From the NCBI GenBank assembly GCA_018825965.1, contig JAHKAA010000023.1, forward strand, positions 1-44,732: 44,732 nt of DNA, given 5' to 3'. Position numbers and translations under genes: made by a program. Below, in pieces: positions 15,831 through 23,540 of this stretch. Under the pieces are notes generated by a model. That model was not told the origin of the DNA. It did no database searches and was given only the letters and a program-made list of their open reading frames with translations. How positions within the stretch are numbered: the first letter of the stretch is position 1; the number at the start of each line of letters is the position of its first letter. The DNA is from Gammaproteobacteria bacterium. GTDB taxonomy: Bacteria; Pseudomonadota; Gammaproteobacteria; Enterobacterales; Alteromonadaceae.

Positions 15831-16505
15831 TTACAGAAAACTGCAAATCTGCTCCAGGCTTTTCTTTTTCAGTGCATGGGCTGGTACTGTGGCATCTTCT
15901 GCCGGGTAGCCGGTTACGATCAGCATATAAGGCCGCTCGTTGTCATTGTCGCGGCCACATATTTTGCTTAAAAAGCTCATGGGCTTTGGTGTGTGGGTGA
16001 GGGTGCCAAGCCCGGCATGGTGTAATGCCTGCAACAAAAATCCAGTCGCAAGCCCAACAGATTCGTGCACGTAGTAGTTGGTTTTATCATCCTGCGCTTC
16101 AACGCCTCCGCGTTTTTGACTGAAAACGGCAATAAGCCAGGGCGCTGTTTCTAAATAGGCTTTGTTGGCATTGGTGCCCAGTGGCTTTAATGCATCAAGC
16201 CACTCTTCGCCCGCCCGGCCACTATAAAAACCCTGCTCCAGCGCTTCGGCTTCGCGTCGTATCTGCTGTTTCACTTCTGCACTGTGAATAGCGACAAAAT
16301 GCCAGGGCTGATGGTTAGCTCCGCTCGGGGCTGAACCTGCCGCCAGTATGCAGTGTTCAATCAGCTCTTGTGCAACTGGTTTGTCGGAAAACTTGCGGAT
16401 TGAATGACGGCGGCGGATCCAGGCCAGATGCTGCTGCGCCCTTGCCAGCATTTGTTCTGGTGGATATTCAATAAAATCAGTCAGCGGCAGGTGTTGCTCA
16501 GTCAT
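15831..16505 (-). CDS. Nitroreductase-family FMN oxidoreductase
   Basis: The 224-aa protein has the FMN-binding opening WIRRRHSIRKFSDKPV, the SAPSGANHQPWHFV loop and the ending GTLTHTPKPMSFLSKICGR...PYMLIVTGYPAED. These are typical of nitroreductases close to the iodotyrosine-deiodinase branch. Such enzymes use NAD(P)H and FMN for reductive reactions; the substrate cannot be predicted. It starts at ATG 16505. Its stop is only 9 bp from the truncated hipB copy, which suggests the 3' flank was rearranged, though the C-terminus looks complete. Confidence 0.85.
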   Translation of the reverse strand: MTEQHLPLTDFIEYPPEQMLARAQQHLAWIRRRHSIRKFSDKPVAQELIEHCILAAGSAPSGANHQPWHFVAIHSAEVKQQIRREAEALEQGFYSGRAGEEWLDALKPLGTNANKAYLETAPWLIAVFSQKRGGVEAQDDKTNYYVHESVGLATGFLLQALHHAGLGTLTHTPKPMSFLSKICGRDNDNERPYMLIVTGYPAEDATVPAHALKKKSLEQICSFL

Positions 16506-16971
16506 GGCAAAAGCCTTTACAGAATTTGGTTGTGGTAGTTTATATCGGATATTCTGCTGTTTGACCAGCCAGAGAAATAGGGAGTAGTTTGTTCATTGAT
16601 CTGGTATTCGCCTCAATTTATGCTTCACTGAACTTTATTATGTGGATTTGGCAACCATCTGAATTTTCTGCTGCTTACTATGACCAGAACCAACTGAACA
16701 CAAAGCTGCCGTTTTCCCATAACAAAATCCTTGGTTAGCGGTTTTCAGTTATTTTTTCTGCCAGATTGATTCAATGTCACAGAAACAGCGTAGTTAGAAG
16801 GCAGACAGAAATAAGTTTATTTTTTGTTCTACTCTTAGAAACCTTTAGAGCTTTCTGAACAACTGCAGGCCAAAGCTGTTGCAAGCAAAGCGGCTGCTCA
16901 AATCATAGCTTTAGATGTAAATGAGAACACAAGCCGGGGTATGCACTTTTTGAAAACAATAAGGCAAAGGT
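16506..16971. other. Intergenic region between nitroreductase and a glycosyltransferase
   Basis: This 466-bp stretch has no supportable gene. It contains the orphan 28-bp mesD-start repeat. A short plus-strand frame near 16640-16735 (WIWQPSEF...) faintly recalls the start of Fic-domain proteins, and one near 16855-16970 is also uninformative; neither is long or complete enough to call. Confidence 0.6.
16578..16605. repeat. 28-bp repeat, copy B (orphan mesD start)
   Basis: 27 of 28 bases match 14087-14114, the mesD start region, but no mesD-like coding sequence follows to the left. The copy lies 73 bp upstream of the nitroreductase start. It suggests a former mesD copy or a rearrangement breakpoint. 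Confidence 0.8.
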
Positions 16972-17931
16972 ATGTTGGGCAAGATGGGGCAAATTAACGC
17001 AATGTCTATCGATAAAAGTGAGATCCTGGCGCGTATATCCCCATGCAATAGTGCTTTTTATCAGGTTCAGCCAGAACACCCTTATGTGATTATTTTTACG
17101 CTTAATCCAGCGGAGCAAGTACCGGTCTGGTTAGCTGCTCTTGCTGGCTGGTTTCAAAAATACGGTATTAGTCTGGTGTATCGCCACCCGCTGCAGGCAC
17201 TGCCTGTAGCGTTTTTTCAGCAGAGTTTGGGCACCTTGTTGTGGAGTGGTTCAGTGCCACAATTTGAGCCTTTAAAGCAATTTATGCGCGCCAATGACCT
17301 GCAATACAGCTTTATTGAATGTGGCTTTTTTCCTCAAACTCAGCATATCTACTTTGACCGGCAAGGTATTAATGTCGAATCCAGCCTTGCGGCCAATGAT
17401 CTGAACTGGTTGCCAAAAGATGTTACTCCGATTTTGCAGCACAAACGCGAGCTGTTTTTTAAGGATGCCCCCACTTATGCTGACCAGCAGGACTATATTT
17501 TTGTGCCTTTGCAACTGGCTCAGGATTCAAATGTTCAGCGAAATTCGCGTTTTGTAAATGGCATGCAAGAGTTTATTGACTACATTGAGTCACATTACTT
17601 TGATGAGACCTTAGTCTTTAAACGACATCCTCGTGATAACAGCAGTTATCAGCTCAGATCCGGCCGTAGCTATTGGTCGGCAGACTGTTCCAGAGCCTTG
17701 ATCAAAGGGGCGAAAAAGGTGCATGGGATCAATTCCACTGTATTGTTTGAGGCAGAATTGTATGGCACTGAAACCATCATCGAAGGGGATTGTTTATTAA
17801 CCCGGCACGCTGATAGAAAAAGCGAGCTACTCAGTGCCTTGATACTTTGGCAATTCGACATAGAGCAACAGGACTTTTCACTTGAAAAGATTGCCCGGCG
17901 CAGTTATCTGGCGCTGGAGCGCTACCTTTGA
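16972..17931 (+). CDS. Capsule-type glycosyltransferase, possible Kdo-transferase-like (GT99-like) protein
   Basis: The 319-aa protein lacks a signal peptide. Its second half reads YIFVPLQLAQDSN, then VFKRHPRDNS and HGINSTVLFEAELYG, an order shared with capsular polysaccharide synthesis proteins of the KpsC/KpsS and WbbB (beta-Kdo transferase) groups. The N-terminal half (PYVIIFTLNPAEQVPVWLAAL) is less conserved. It stands alone, with no polysaccharide genes nearby, and the start is uncertain: Met codons at 16972, 16984 and 17002 are all possible and none has a good ribosome-binding site. Function is a family-level guess. Confidence 0.65.
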   Translation: MLGKMGQINAMSIDKSEILARISPCNSAFYQVQPEHPYVIIFTLNPAEQVPVWLAALAGWFQKYGISLVYRHPLQALPVAFFQQSLGTLLWSGSVPQFEPLKQFMRANDLQYSFIECGFFPQTQHIYFDRQGINVESSLAANDLNWLPKDVTPILQHKRELFFKDAPTYADQQDYIFVPLQLAQDSNVQRNSRFVNGMQEFIDYIESHYFDETLVFKRHPRDNSSYQLRSGRSYWSADCSRALIKGAKKVHGINSTVLFEAELYGTETIIEGDCLLTRHADRKSELLSALILWQFDIEQQDFSLEKIARRSYLALERYL

Positions 17932-17988
17932 CGGCAGATGGAAGCGAAAAAGGCTTCAGAATAAAAGAACAAATAAAGCAGAACTAAA

Positions 17989-18017
17989 GCTGTGGCCAAA
18001 CTGAACCGGGCCACAGC
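17989..18017 (-). terminator. Intrinsic terminator after the carbonic anhydrase gene
   Basis: A 9-bp stem GCTGTGGCC/GGCCACAGC with an 11-base loop lies 12 bp past the stop at 18030. On the minus strand it is followed by TTTAGTTCTGCTTTA, a moderate T-rich tail. It may also work for the convergent glycosyltransferase gene. Confidence 0.55.
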
Positions 18018-18029
18018 GTACCTCTGTGA

Positions 18030-18890
18030 TTAGTCGTCAATTTTTGACAATAGATCCGGGTTAGTCACCAGGTTACGTACAGCGTGAGCTTCGGATTCTT
18101 TAAATGGGTTGGCCTTACACCAGGCACCTACAGTGGCAATATTTACCTTGGCCACTTTAGGGCGAACGCCCCAGCTGACCTGAAAAGGCGAAGCCACTTC
18201 ATTGTAATCCGGGCCTGTGGTTGAGCCTGCATACTCTACTGCTTCGCCTGTGTTTTGTGGAATATTCAGCGCCTGATGGTAACCATCATCCATGCCAACT
18301 GCTGTCAGTTTGGTGAAATCCAGCGCTTTGCTGTCGTTCACCAGCACAAAAACCTGAGCTTCTACCCGCAGCTCCGGGTTTTTAATAGCTTCACTCATGC
18401 AGGAGTTTAAGGTAGCGCCAGGTGTGGCCATAGCGCTGGTATGCACATAATGCACTTCAATGGTGTCGCCTGGATGCAGGCTGCCATGTTCACCAGCACA
18501 GATAGGCTCTTTGACTGGCGTTAACTCTGCTTTGCTGAGTGTGCCATTGTATTTATAACCCGAGCCCATGCCTTTGCCGTTGCCATTACCGGCATAAGTG
18601 GTGAACTCTCCGCCTTTGTGTTCGGCGCTGACATGCATATGAATATTGCACAGGTTCATCTGCTCGTATGACGATGCCAGGCTAAACACACGCTGGTTAT
18701 TACCGGTTTTAACATCGATATCGCGCGGCGATTGCGGGCCATAACCTTTGCCTTTAGTGGCAGCGGCCAGTCTGGCATTTTGCTGAGCAATCACCTCATC
18801 GCTGACGGCATGGTGTGACGCTTCAGCAGCTTGAAGATCGCTACAGACAACAGCGGAAAATAACAGACAAGAAAAAAGAGATAGTTTCAT
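18030..18890 (-). CDS. Periplasmic delta-class carbonic anhydrase
   Basis: The 286-aa protein begins with a signal peptide ending near DLQA-AEA. The mature part has YGPQSPRDID, NLCNIHMHVSAEHKGGEF and the later GDTIEVHYVHTSA. The His-x-His plus a later His is the pattern of zinc ligands in delta-class carbonic anhydrases, a group first known from diatoms and also annotated in gammaproteobacteria. The enzyme would interconvert CO2 and bicarbonate in the periplasm. ATG 18890 has AAGGA 8 bp upstream. The gene is monocistronic, with a hairpin terminator downstream and an inverted repeat in its leader. Confidence in the class is moderate. Confidence 0.72.
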   Translation of the reverse strand: MKLSLFSCLLFSAVVCSDLQAAEASHHAVSDEVIAQQNARLAAATKGKGYGPQSPRDIDVKTGNNQRVFSLASSYEQMNLCNIHMHVSAEHKGGEFTTYAGNGNGKGMGSGYKYNGTLSKAELTPVKEPICAGEHGSLHPGDTIEVHYVHTSAMATPGATLNSCMSEAIKNPELRVEAQVFVLVNDSKALDFTKLTAVGMDDGYHQALNIPQNTGEAVEYAGSTTGPDYNEVASPFQVSWGVRPKVAKVNIATVGAWCKANPFKESEAHAVRNLVTNPDLLSKIDD

Positions 18891-18962
18891 AACATGTCCT
18901 TGGTAAATGGTTCTGCCAGGCTCAATGCGTCACTACCTATCACAACAACAGTAGTGCTTTGT

Positions 18963-18990
18963 CAAGCGTCTACACTGTAGACGAAGCTTG
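18963..18990. promoter_or_regulatory. Inverted repeat upstream of the carbonic anhydrase gene
   Basis: CGTCTACA and TGTAGACG flank one base (18967-18983), with outer CAAG/CTTG arms that still pair. It lies 73-100 bp before the start codon, a suitable place for a repressor operator. The binding protein is not known. The remaining 18891-19160 gap shows no gene. Confidence 0.5.
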
Positions 18991-19160
18991 AGGTTTTGCT
19001 ATTTTTTTTGCCTGATTATGTTGCTGATTGGATAGATCCGGACGCAAGTGAAAGTGCAGGGTATAAAATTGCTGAGTAGTATGGCGCTAAACATGAAAAC
19101 CGGCTTTGTACAAACCCATAGTGGTCTCAGCACTCTTATGCAGATAAAAATCCAAGGGCA

Positions 19161-20366
19161 CTACAACTCAATAGGTGGGATCACGGCTTTTAAACGTTCC
19201 AAATCGCCTTCTCCCACGCCATATTGTTTAAAGTAGAAAGGCCACTCATCGCTTAATGCTGTCACTTCTTCGATGATTTTTTTGGCTTTAAACTGTTTTA
19301 AACCAAAACGTAGCGACTGAGACAGCAGATTTTCGACAGTACCATCCCGGCCAAAATCGCCCAGGCCCATGCCATGCTGGCGGCTTTTATTGACAGGTAA
19401 CACGTCATAAGCGGGCGATAAACGCCAGTTCTTATCGGCAAAGGAATACAACAAAGCGTGATTGCGACTGTGATCGTCTGTGTTGCCCATAAAGACATTA
19501 AACAGCATACGACGGTATAGCTCGTGCGCGTCTTCTGGTTCTGCGCCTTGGTTACGCAAAAAATCTGCAACAAAACCATAGCTGTAGCTGCTACTCAAAG
19601 CTGTGTTATTTACCGTTGTTGCGTTGATCAGCGAGTTGGCGCTGATAAAGTGGTGGGTAGGGCGTTGCTGATGGCAGTCAAAACGTTCCACCAGCAAAAC
19701 ATCATCAGTGGCAGTTGTAACGACGCTTGTTGTTGCAACCCGCACTGGTAATTCAGCCAGCATACGCATACAGGCGTGTTCCACTTTCACCTGATTAAAT
19801 AAATCATCGGATCTGTTAAATTTGGCAAGAAAGGTAGCGTCACCTGCTGTTATTAAGGTTTTTGGCCGGGCCCCCCCCATGCTGGAACCATGCTCAAAAG
19901 CCTTTTTTGCTTCGTCTGGTATGGCTTCATCTTTCAGGATGGCGTCTTTACCCCTGAGCAGCAAAGGTAAATCGCCCAGGGTGTTTTTGTTGAGTTTAGA
20001 TTTTGAGGAGCTGCGGGATAAACTAAAAACTAAAGCGCCTACTCCCATGCCAGAGCCAGCCAATAAAAACTGCAGCGCATTTTGTGGCTTGGTTTTGTGC
20101 AAGGACAAAATAACTTTCTGGCCCCATGCGTCTGCACCTGCATCCAATAACACGCCAAAAACTCCTTTGCCAGTGCTGGTGCTGTATAACTGTTCAGACA
20201 AAGGTAAGTTCAGCGGGTCCAGAGGGAAGGCGTCAGGTCGGGCTAAATAGCTTTTGCCATAACGAAACTCACCATAACGCCGTACCGGATCTAAAGTCAC
20301 TACACCGCAAATGACAGGGTGCACGTCAAGACCATCAATAAATACATAAGCCTGCTCAGAAGTCAT
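19161..20366 (-). CDS. hipA: HipA-family serine/threonine kinase toxin
   Basis: The start is ATG 20366 (401 aa), overlapping hipB by 11 bp; a longer frame exists but runs through hipB. The protein has the HipA N-terminal part (HPVICGVVTLDPVRRYGEF, GVFGVLLDAGADAWG), a GSSMGGARPKTLI loop, FLAKFNRSDD (nucleotide-binding Lys) and the catalytic FMGNTDDHSRNHALLY plus LSPAYDVLPV. HipA toxins phosphorylate translation factors such as glutamyl-tRNA synthetase and cause dormancy; the target here is unknown. Key residues appear intact, so the toxin is probably active. Confidence 0.9.
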   Translation of the reverse strand: MTSEQAYVFIDGLDVHPVICGVVTLDPVRRYGEFRYGKSYLARPDAFPLDPLNLPLSEQLYSTSTGKGVFGVLLDAGADAWGQKVILSLHKTKPQNALQFLLAGSGMGVGALVFSLSRSSSKSKLNKNTLGDLPLLLRGKDAILKDEAIPDEAKKAFEHGSSMGGARPKTLITAGDATFLAKFNRSDDLFNQVKVEHACMRMLAELPVRVATTSVVTTATDDVLLVERFDCHQQRPTHHFISANSLINATTVNNTALSSSYSYGFVADFLRNQGAEPEDAHELYRRMLFNVFMGNTDDHSRNHALLYSFADKNWRLSPAYDVLPVNKSRQHGMGLGDFGRDGTVENLLSQSLRFGLKQFKAKKIIEEVTALSDEWPFYFKQYGVGEGDLERLKAVIPPIEL

Positions 20367-20658
20367 TCGACAGCTCCGTTTTAGCTTTGCGTTGTTTTCG
20401 CTGCTTTTTTTGCGGTTGGTTAGCAAACTGTGCCAGTTGTTTTTCCACTGTGTCCGTGATGGGCTGAAGTAAATTGAGCTGTGCCAGCACGGCAAACAGC
20501 GCTTCAGAGTTCACCGGTTTGCCATTTTCAATAGCGGAAATAGTGTTACGGCTAAGCCCAACCCGCAGCGCCAGCTCGGACTGATCCATAGATTCAGCTC
20601 TGATCTGCTTGATGAGTTGCCCTAATGCACTACTGATTGAGAAAACACTATTTTGCAT
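20356..20658 (-). CDS. hipB: HipB-family antitoxin and autorepressor
   Basis: The 100-aa protein is an XRE-type helix-turn-helix (about residues 10-66: LGQLIKQIRAESMDQSELAL...RNTISAIENG) with a basic, Gln/Lys-rich tail ending ELSNDF. It neutralises HipA and represses the operon. The tail is the part HipB proteins use for proteolytic control. The start ATG 20658 has no Shine-Dalgarno site because the large operator palindrome ends just 1 bp upstream, so translation is probably initiated on a very short leader. A truncated paralogue lies at 15611-15822. Confidence 0.9.
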   Translation of the reverse strand: MQNSVFSISSALGQLIKQIRAESMDQSELALRVGLSRNTISAIENGKPVNSEALFAVLAQLNLLQPITDTVEKQLAQFANQPQKKQRKQRKAKTELSNDF

Positions 20659-20659
20659 A

Positions 20660-20718
20660 ATAATTTGTGCATTAATTAATTAATGCACAAATTATGAGTC
20701 ATAAAGTGTGATTGTCAA
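20660..20718 (-). promoter_or_regulatory. hipBA promoter with 36-bp perfect operator palindrome
   Basis: Bases 20660-20695 form a perfect 36-bp palindrome (half ATAATTTGTGCATTAATT). On the minus strand a TTGACA -35 (20713-20718) and a CATAAT -10 (20691-20696) are separated by 16 bp. The -10 overlaps the palindrome and the predicted transcription start lies within it, so HipB binding would block transcription directly. Confidence 0.8.
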
Positions 20719-20813
20719 TGATCAGGTTCTTTTCTCGAATCTGTTGCTTTCCCGATCTTTGTGCTGACCTTCGAATACTTTGCCAAAACCCAAGGACCAG
20801 GTATTGACAAGGC

Positions 20814-20851
20814 ATCGTTCATTATATAGAACGTTCTATATAAAGAACGAT
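20814..20851. promoter_or_regulatory. 38-bp inverted repeat, likely operator of the XRE-cupin/azlCD operon
   Basis: Two 19-base arms centred on AAC|GTT match with one mismatch; the inner 20 bases TATATAGAACGTTCTATATA are a perfect palindrome. The repeat lies 12 bp before the regulator start and just after a TTGACA (20804-20809), so the bound regulator would cover the -10 region. Autoregulation is the natural reading. Confidence 0.7.
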
Positions 20852-20862
20852 TTGGGATTGTC

Positions 20863-21405
20863 ATGGACAAAGCTACTCTTGATACGTTGGGGCGCCATAT
20901 TCAAAGTTTACGCCTCGCCCGCGGTTTGTCGTTGTCGCAGCTGGCTGCGGATGCTGGTATTGCGAAGTCTAATCTGTCCCGGCTGGAGCAGGGCAATGGC
21001 AACCCAACGCTGGACACCATCTGGCGTTTGTCTTTGCAGCTGCAGGTGCCCTTTGGCAATTTGATTGCGCCTGTCAGTGCTTTAGTGGGCACTCTTGTTG
21101 GTGAAAAGGGCGTGCAGGTGCGGTTGATTGATCAGGGCAAAGACAATCCAGCTGTAGATGCCTACTGGATGTCCTGCGCTCCACATACGGAGCGCAAGGC
21201 GGAAGCTCATGCTGCCGGCACTGTGGAAGCTATTACTTTGATCAGCGGCAAGCTTGAAGTGGGCATTGAAGGCCATAGCAAAACCTTAACTGCGGGTGAA
21301 AGCCATAGCTTTTCTGCCGATCAGCCGCATTTATATCGCACCGGCGAAAGCTGGGCTACAGCGCTGCTGACTATTGTTTATCATCAAAGCAAGGAGGGCT
21401 TATGA
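20863..21405 (+). CDS. XRE-family transcriptional regulator with C-terminal cupin domain
   Basis: The 180-aa protein has a helix-turn-helix at about residues 10-65 (RLARGLSLSQLAADAGIAKSNLSRLEQGNGNPTL) and a cupin barrel at about 100-175 (EAHAAGTVEAITLISGKLEVGIEG, LTAGESHSFSADQPHLY). This arrangement is common for regulators that sense a small molecule, often an amino acid, and control a linked exporter. The stop overlaps the azlC start (ATGA), so it is the first gene of a three-gene operon. It most likely controls branched-chain amino acid export and its own synthesis through the adjacent inverted repeat. Confidence 0.9.
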   Translation: MDKATLDTLGRHIQSLRLARGLSLSQLAADAGIAKSNLSRLEQGNGNPTLDTIWRLSLQLQVPFGNLIAPVSALVGTLVGEKGVQVRLIDQGKDNPAVDAYWMSCAPHTERKAEAHAAGTVEAITLISGKLEVGIEGHSKTLTAGESHSFSADQPHLYRTGESWATALLTIVYHQSKEGL

Positions 21406-22130
21406 GTTCAGTTGAAACAGCCAAAAACTCTGCATGGCAACAAGGCACCCGTGATGCGTTGCCGCTACTGGGCGGTTATATTCCGGTGGCGATTTCTTTT
21501 GGTTTGATTGCAGTGCAATCGGGTTTTAGTGCGCAGGAAACTGTGCTGATTTCCACCCTGATTTACGCTGGCGCCTCGCAGTTTTTGTTTATCGCCATGG
21601 TCGCCTCTGGTGTGCCGCTCTGGCTGGTACTGGTGATGACTTTGCTGATCAATGCCCGGCATCTGGTGTACGGGCCTAATATTGCGCCTTATTTATCAAA
21701 CAGCCGCTGGTGGCCACTACTAATGCATGGCTTAACCGATCAGATTTTTGCTTTGGCCCATACAAGATTGCCGCAGCTTGCTGAAAAAGACCGCATGGGC
21801 TGGTACATCAGTGCTGCACTTATTGCCTGGCTGAGCTGGATTCTTGGCACTGCGGTGGGCGCTATCGCCGGAGCTGAAATTACCAGCCGCTGGCCTTTAT
21901 TGGGGGAAGTGATGCCTTTTGCCTTACCTGCGCTGTTTTTGGTGTTATTGGCACCACGTTTTACCTCTGTGCAGTGGACTTTAACCATGCTCGCCACCAT
22001 AGTGGCAGCCCTGGTGCTGAAGCTGATGGGCATGACCAATTCAGCAATTCCGCTGGCGGCTTTGTGTGGGGTGTCGCTGTTTTATCTGATGCAGGCCAAA
22101 TTAAAAGCAGAGGGCAAGGCTCATGGATAA
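21402..22130 (+). CDS. azlC: AzlC-family branched-chain amino acid exporter, large subunit
   Basis: The 242-aa membrane protein has the AzlC signature GGYIPVAISFGLIAVQSGFS and YAGASQFLFIAMVASGVP, then LLINARHLVYGPNIAPYL. AzlC with AzlD exports branched-chain amino acids or their analogues. The start overlaps the regulator stop by 4 bp with AAGGAGG upstream, and the end overlaps azlD by 8 bp. Confidence 0.92.
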   Translation: MSSVETAKNSAWQQGTRDALPLLGGYIPVAISFGLIAVQSGFSAQETVLISTLIYAGASQFLFIAMVASGVPLWLVLVMTLLINARHLVYGPNIAPYLSNSRWWPLLMHGLTDQIFALAHTRLPQLAEKDRMGWYISAALIAWLSWILGTAVGAIAGAEITSRWPLLGEVMPFALPALFLVLLAPRFTSVQWTLTMLATIVAALVLKLMGMTNSAIPLAALCGVSLFYLMQAKLKAEGKAHG

Positions 22131-22470
22131 ATCTTTGTGGTTGTTGATGCTGGCCTGCGCTTTGGGCACCTTTTTACTGCGGGCTTTGCCTTTGATTTGG
22201 ATGCGGCGGCATTTGGATCGTCTTAGCATCAGTAATAACAGTGGAGCAATGCCAATTTGGTTGACAGTGCTGGCTCCAACCATGATTGCCGCTATGTTTG
22301 GTGTGTCCTTGGTTCCCGCCCATCCGGGACTGAGTTCCTGGCTGGCCACTTTGTCAGGTGGGCTTTGTACTATTCTGGTCTGGCGGCGTACCCGCTCTTT
22401 AGGTTGGCCAGTTTGCGGCGGAGTGGCGGTATATGGTGTTGTTGTGGTGCTGCTTCGGATCCTGGCTTAA
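22123..22470 (+). CDS. azlD: AzlD-family branched-chain amino acid exporter, small subunit
   Basis: The 115-aa membrane protein has about four helices and the AzlD-like start LLMLACALGTFLLRALPLIW and LAPTMIAAMFGVSLVP. It is the partner of AzlC, with which it overlaps by 8 bp. It is the last gene of the operon; no clear terminator follows in the 160 bp before the next gene. Confidence 0.9.
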   Translation: MDKSLWLLMLACALGTFLLRALPLIWMRRHLDRLSISNNSGAMPIWLTVLAPTMIAAMFGVSLVPAHPGLSSWLATLSGGLCTILVWRRTRSLGWPVCGGVAVYGVVVVLLRILA

Positions 22471-22632
22471 AGGGATCACTGCACTGTTATTCGGATCTGT
22501 CTGCATTTTCCTTTTTCGGTATTTTTTGTTCCTGTTTCCTTGTTAAAACTGAAGCTGGTGCTAAGTTTTTTGACAGGGTAGAGCGTGCTGTTTGCGCCTG
22601 ATGAACGCACAACAAAAATAACCGGAGACATT

Positions 22633-23451
22633 ATGAGTCTGGATCAAACAAAGTGGCGGGATAGTTATAGCCTGCTTATTGCCCTTGGTTTTGTTGTGGC
22701 TTTTTATTTTATCTACAACAATACAGGCCATAGCCTGAGCAACTGGTACTGGTTGATGCTGCTTTTTGTGGCCGTGCTGGCGGTTCTGGGTAAAGTGATT
22801 TGTGGCACCTGGAAAGGTGTATTGGTTGATGATCGGAATGTGTTGTCTTTATCCCGTGTGCAGATGGTGGCCTGGAGTGTTTTGGTGTTAACTGCTGTAT
22901 TGGCTATGGTATTGCAGAATGTCAGTCAGGACAGTGCCAGTTGTCTGATCAAAGCGGATGTCAGCTGTATTCCGGATATTCCAGGTGATTTGTGGCTGTT
23001 AATGGGTTTTAGCACAGCCACCCTGGTTGCATCTCCTGTGCTTTTGAGCAACAGCGCAGCGGCCGAACCTGACGAGAAAAAAAGCCAGCAAATTTCTGCA
23101 ACTTTGGCTCAACAAGGTTATCAGCAGTCTGAGCAGAGTTTGAGTGGTCCTTTGTACAGAAACCCTACACCAGAAGACGCACGTTGGTCAGACTTGATCA
23201 CAGGTGAGCAAAACAGCAATTGCCTGCATCTGGATTTACCCAGAGTGCAGATGTGCTTTTTCACTCTGGTGGCATTGCTGGTTTATGGCGTGATGTTGCA
23301 TGAACAACTGCTACAAGGGGACCTTGCCAAAGGTTTGCCTGATTTGAATCAAGGTTTGCTGGCCATTATTGCCATTAGTCACGGTGGTTATCTGGTGAGT
23401 AAAGCCAGCCAGAATAGTGCGACAACAAACCAGGCCAGCCAGCAGGGCTGA
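22633..23451 (+). CDS. Six-helix inner-membrane protein of unknown function
   Basis: The start ATG 22633 (272 aa) has CCGGAGA 6 bp upstream; a longer reading from 22585 lacks a site. Six likely membrane helices are visible (YSLLIALGFVVAFYFIYN; WLMLLFVAVLAVLG; VAWSVLVLTAVLAMVL; LWLLMGFSTATLVASPVLL; FFTLVALLVYGVML; LLAIIAISHGGYLV). A motif recurs before helices 3 and 5, LSRVQMVAWSVL and LPRVQMCFFTLV, which indicates an internal repeat. A charged soluble loop of about 60 residues lies between helices 4 and 5. I cannot name a function. Confidence 0.8.
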   Translation: MSLDQTKWRDSYSLLIALGFVVAFYFIYNNTGHSLSNWYWLMLLFVAVLAVLGKVICGTWKGVLVDDRNVLSLSRVQMVAWSVLVLTAVLAMVLQNVSQDSASCLIKADVSCIPDIPGDLWLLMGFSTATLVASPVLLSNSAAAEPDEKKSQQISATLAQQGYQQSEQSLSGPLYRNPTPEDARWSDLITGEQNSNCLHLDLPRVQMCFFTLVALLVYGVMLHEQLLQGDLAKGLPDLNQGLLAIIAISHGGYLVSKASQNSATTNQASQQG

Positions 23452-23481
23452 TAACCAGAAGCTTTAGCAAAAGACATTTCG

Positions 23482-23512
23482 TAAAAAAGCAAAGGCTGGA
23501 GACAATCCAGCC
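23482..23512 (-). terminator. Intrinsic terminator of the ggt gene
   Basis: On the minus strand the stem GGCTGGA/TCCAGCC (23494-23500 with 23506-23512, 5-base loop) is followed by TTTGCTTTTTTAC. It lies 28 bp after the ggt stop, between convergent genes. Confidence 0.75.
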
Positions 23513-23540
23513 TGCGAACCCAATACACAGAGTTCAGCCT

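Noticed and set aside
16640..16735. Possible Fic-domain N-terminal remnant (WIWQPSEF)
   Set aside because: Only a few residues fit and no later Fic motif (HPFxxGNG) follows.
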